Positions 20,895 to 23,438 of a stretch of 23,438 bases of DNA are shown here, in pieces. The notes beneath the pieces were generated by a model. The model worked only from the letters and a program-made list of their open reading frames with translations. It had not been told where the DNA came from and searched no databases. Each line of letters begins with the position of its first letter. The first letter of the stretch is position 1. Position numbers and translations under genes: made by a program. The DNA comes from Zygnema cylindricum. Lineage: Eukaryota > Streptophyta > Zygnematophyceae > Zygnematales > Zygnemataceae. The DNA lies in NCBI GenBank assembly GCA_037447655.1, contig JBBHKE010001348.1:5001-28438 (forward strand), read 5' to 3'.

Positions 20895-21677
20895 GTGAGG
20901 GGAGTGTTTTCTCCGCACTTAGAATATTTTGTGAAATTCTGGTTCAGTATGTACAAGAATTAATGTTACAGTGAACAGCGAGGGAGTTCACGGTGTGACA
21001 CACTTCAGGACAAGCGACGGTAAATGAGACACTCTACAAAGATCCGTTGGTACTATTCAGATTTACCATAAAGACCGAAGTGTCACATAAAAGTTTCATC
21101 TTGGATGAAACTTCGAAATGATGGACGGTGAAGATTTGCTGCGGACGAAAGGTGGTCATCCGGGACCATGTCTGTAACTATTTGACGTGTTTGTACACGG
21201 TGTACTGTGACGTTACTTATCTCTAGTTTGTAGAGAGCGTGTTTTGTTTGATTAGTGTCTCACTTCAGATTCTTTCTGTATGACATACCTTGACATATTC
21301 AGGTGTCCTCTTTTAGATAGTAGATATTGTTGATGCATGGTTGGTATGCTTCCTTAGCTTAGTTTGGGCAATAAGTGGTTGCTAGCCCTTACAAGAAAAG
21401 ATCTTTTTGGTATAAGAATAGGACTTAGCCATCTCAGAATTAGGAACTTGTTGTATCAAAATTATGCTGTGATATTTTTGATATCTTTGACTGAGAATAT
21501 CTCTCAGATCTGTTTGCAGATTTTTGTGTAAATTTGCAATTGTGTCCTTTGTGTATTATCTTCATTGTGTCAGATTTGTAGGCCATTTGGTTACCTAAAT
21601 TATCTTTGACTGTGTTCCAAAGTTGTGTGTATTTTTCTTAGCATCTGTAAGAGCTTCTTGCTTATCTGAATTCTGTG
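20895..21677 (+). mobile_element. Polypurine-like tract, putative LTR and leader before a gag start
   Basis: GTGAGGGGAG at 20895-20904 resembles the purine tracts at 11478 and 16612, and is followed by TGTTTTCTCCGCACTTAGAATATTTT, whose ACTTAGAATATT matches the other LTR starts. The middle is too diverged for me to align. The end GAATTCTGTG directly before the ATG matches the degraded start near 19147. The assignment as an LTR rests on these two ends. Confidence 0.45.
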
Positions 21678-21779
21678 ATGTCTACTCCAGCATCATCTTC
21701 ATCTTCAGTTGGTTTAACAGTCGCAAAACAACAACCTAACTTACACAAATTGTTTGCGCTTATAAGAATTGTTACCTAA
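21678..21779 (+). pseudogene. Gag start running into satellite DNA (33 codons)
   Basis: ATG TCT ACT begins an MSTP + serine run + VGLTVAKQQP peptide that parallels MSTSTTTAGS…VVVEQQ of the gag at 15748. From about codon 20 the reading passes into the 40-bp satellite and stops at TAA 21777-21779. Only the gag N-terminus is preserved, as at 10599. It cannot encode a working gag. The start may be kept because packaging or leader signals extend into it; that is inference. Confidence 0.6.
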
Positions 21780-23438
21780 ATTACATAAACAGTTAGCGAT
21801 AACAAGATATGCTACCTAAATTACACAAACAGTTAGCGCTAACAAGAATTGTTATCTAACATACACAAAAAGTTAGCGATAACAAGGCTTGTTATCTAAC
21901 TTACACGAACTTCTAGCGGTAACAATAACTGTTTCCTAAATTACACAAAATGTTAGTGCAAACAAGAATGGTTACCTAACTTACACAAACTGTTAGCGAT
22001 AACAGGAATTGATACCTAACTTACACAAAATGTTAGCGCTAACAAAAATGGTTACCTAACTTATAGAAACTTTTAGAGATAACAGAAATTGTTACCTAAC
22101 TTACACAAACTATTAGCGCTAACAAGAATGGTTACCTAACTTACACAAACTCTAAACGATAACATGAATTGTAATCTTATTATCACAAACTGTTAGAGCT
22201 AATAAGAATGGTTACCTAAATTACATAAACAGTTAGCGATATCAAGAATTGTTTCATAAATTGCACAAACAATTAGCGCTTACAAGAATGGTTACCTAAC
22301 TTACACAAACTGTTGGCGATAACATGAATTGTTACCTAAACTACACAAATTGTTTGCGCTAATATGAATTGTTACCTAACTTACACAAAATGTTAGCGCT
22401 AACAAAAATGGTTACCTAACTTACACAAACAGTTAGCGATAAAAGGAATTTTTACCTAACTTACACAAACTGTTAGAGCTAACAGGAATTCTTATCTAAC
22501 TTACATAAAGTGATAGCGCTAACAAGAATTCTTATCTGACTTACACGAACAGTTAGCGCTAACAGGAATTGTAACCTAAATTACACAAACAGTTAGCGAT
22601 AACAAGAATTGTTACCTAAATTAGAGAAACAGTTAGCGCTAAAAGGAATTGTTATCTAACTTACTCAAACTGTTAGCGCTAACAAAAATGGTTACCTAAC
22701 TTACACAAACAGTTAGCGATAACAAGAATTGTTATCTATCATACACAAACATTTAGCGATAACAAGTCTTATTATCTAAATTACACAAACTGTTGGCGCT
22801 AATAAGAATGGTTACCTAACTAACACAAACTGTTTGCGCTGACAAGAATTGTTACCTAAATTACAAATATAGTCAGCAATATCAAGAATTGTTACCTGAA
22901 TTACACAAACATTTAGCGATAACAAGGCTTGTTATCTAACTTACACAAACTGTTAACGTTACCAAAATTTTTACCTAAATTACACAAACAGTTAGCGATA
23001 ATAATAATTGTTTTCTAACTTACACAAACAGTTAGCGCTAACAGCAATTGTTATCTAACTTACAAAAACAGTTAGCGATAACAAGGCTTATTATCTAACT
23101 TACACAAACTCTTAGCACTAACAATAATGGTTCTATAACTTACACAAACTTTTAGCGCTAACAAGAATTGTTACCTAAATTACAAACACTTAACGATAAC
23201 AAAAATTATTACCCAAATTACACAAACAGTTAGCGATAACAGGACTTGTTACCTAAATTACACAAACTTTTTGCGCTAACATGAATTGTTACCTAACTTA
23301 CACAAACTGTTAGCGATAACAAGAATTGTTACGTAACTTACACAAAATGTTAGCGCTAACAAAAATGGTTACCTTACTTATAGAAAATTTTAGCGATAAC
23401 AGGTATTGTTACCTAACTTACACAAACTATTAGCGCTA
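21735..23438 (+). repeat. Satellite array 3: ~40-bp units, about 42 copies, runs off the window
   Basis: The unit is GTTACCTAACTTACACAAAC followed by TGTTAGCGCTAACAAGAATT. GTTAGCGCTAAC is a perfect 12-bp palindrome. Units with GCGCT and GCGAT tend to alternate, giving an ~80-bp dimer period. Longer blocks also recur: the stretch at about 22021-22120 is nearly repeated at 23338-23438. There are no spacers and no open frame of note. Confidence 0.95.

Noticed and set aside
21735-23438. CRISPR-like array of ~40-bp repeats
   Set aside because: Units are adjoining and degenerate with no unique spacers; the genome is eukaryotic.

Overview
The window is nuclear DNA of a eukaryote, AT-rich, with GT–AG introns and many repeats. 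The only host gene is the 3' part of an Era-type GTPase on the + strand. It reads most like the plastid Era-like proteins of the green lineage, so I infer a plant or a green/streptophyte alga. No bacterial operon, rRNA or tRNA was seen. All statements of similarity are by eye; no alignment or search was run.

Layout. 1-4743: six exons of the Era-like gene (464-577, 855-977, 1981-2079, 2784-2888, 3723-3803, 4663-4743), all joined in phase 0. The introns hold microsatellites, a decayed minisatellite and three copies of one palindromic MITE-like family. 4744-6680: non-coding, with a decayed ~33-bp minisatellite. 6681-8290: small non-autonomous DNA transposon candidates, including a 776-bp element with terminal inverted repeats and a TTA duplication (PIF/Harbinger-like). 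8300-10338: no recognisable content.

10339-16606: a decayed Ty1/copia LTR retrotransposon on the - strand. Gag with a CCHC knuckle, protease (DTGA), integrase, reverse transcriptase (YVDD) and RNase H are all visible but broken by stops and frameshifts. Its left LTR also acts as the 5' LTR of a second element: a leader and the first ~18 gag codons follow it and then run into unrelated sequence.

16607-23438: + strand fragments of related LTRs alternate with three tandem arrays. Two are a ~101-bp satellite with four monomer types (~404-bp higher-order repeat). The third is a ~40-bp satellite that runs off the window end. One array sits between two LTR fragments, one is enclosed by ~175-bp inverted repeats just after a degraded gag start, and one begins directly after ~20 codons of a gag start. 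The most interesting reading is a family of non-autonomous copia-derived elements that keep LTR, leader and gag start but carry satellite DNA or other foreign DNA in place of gag-pol.
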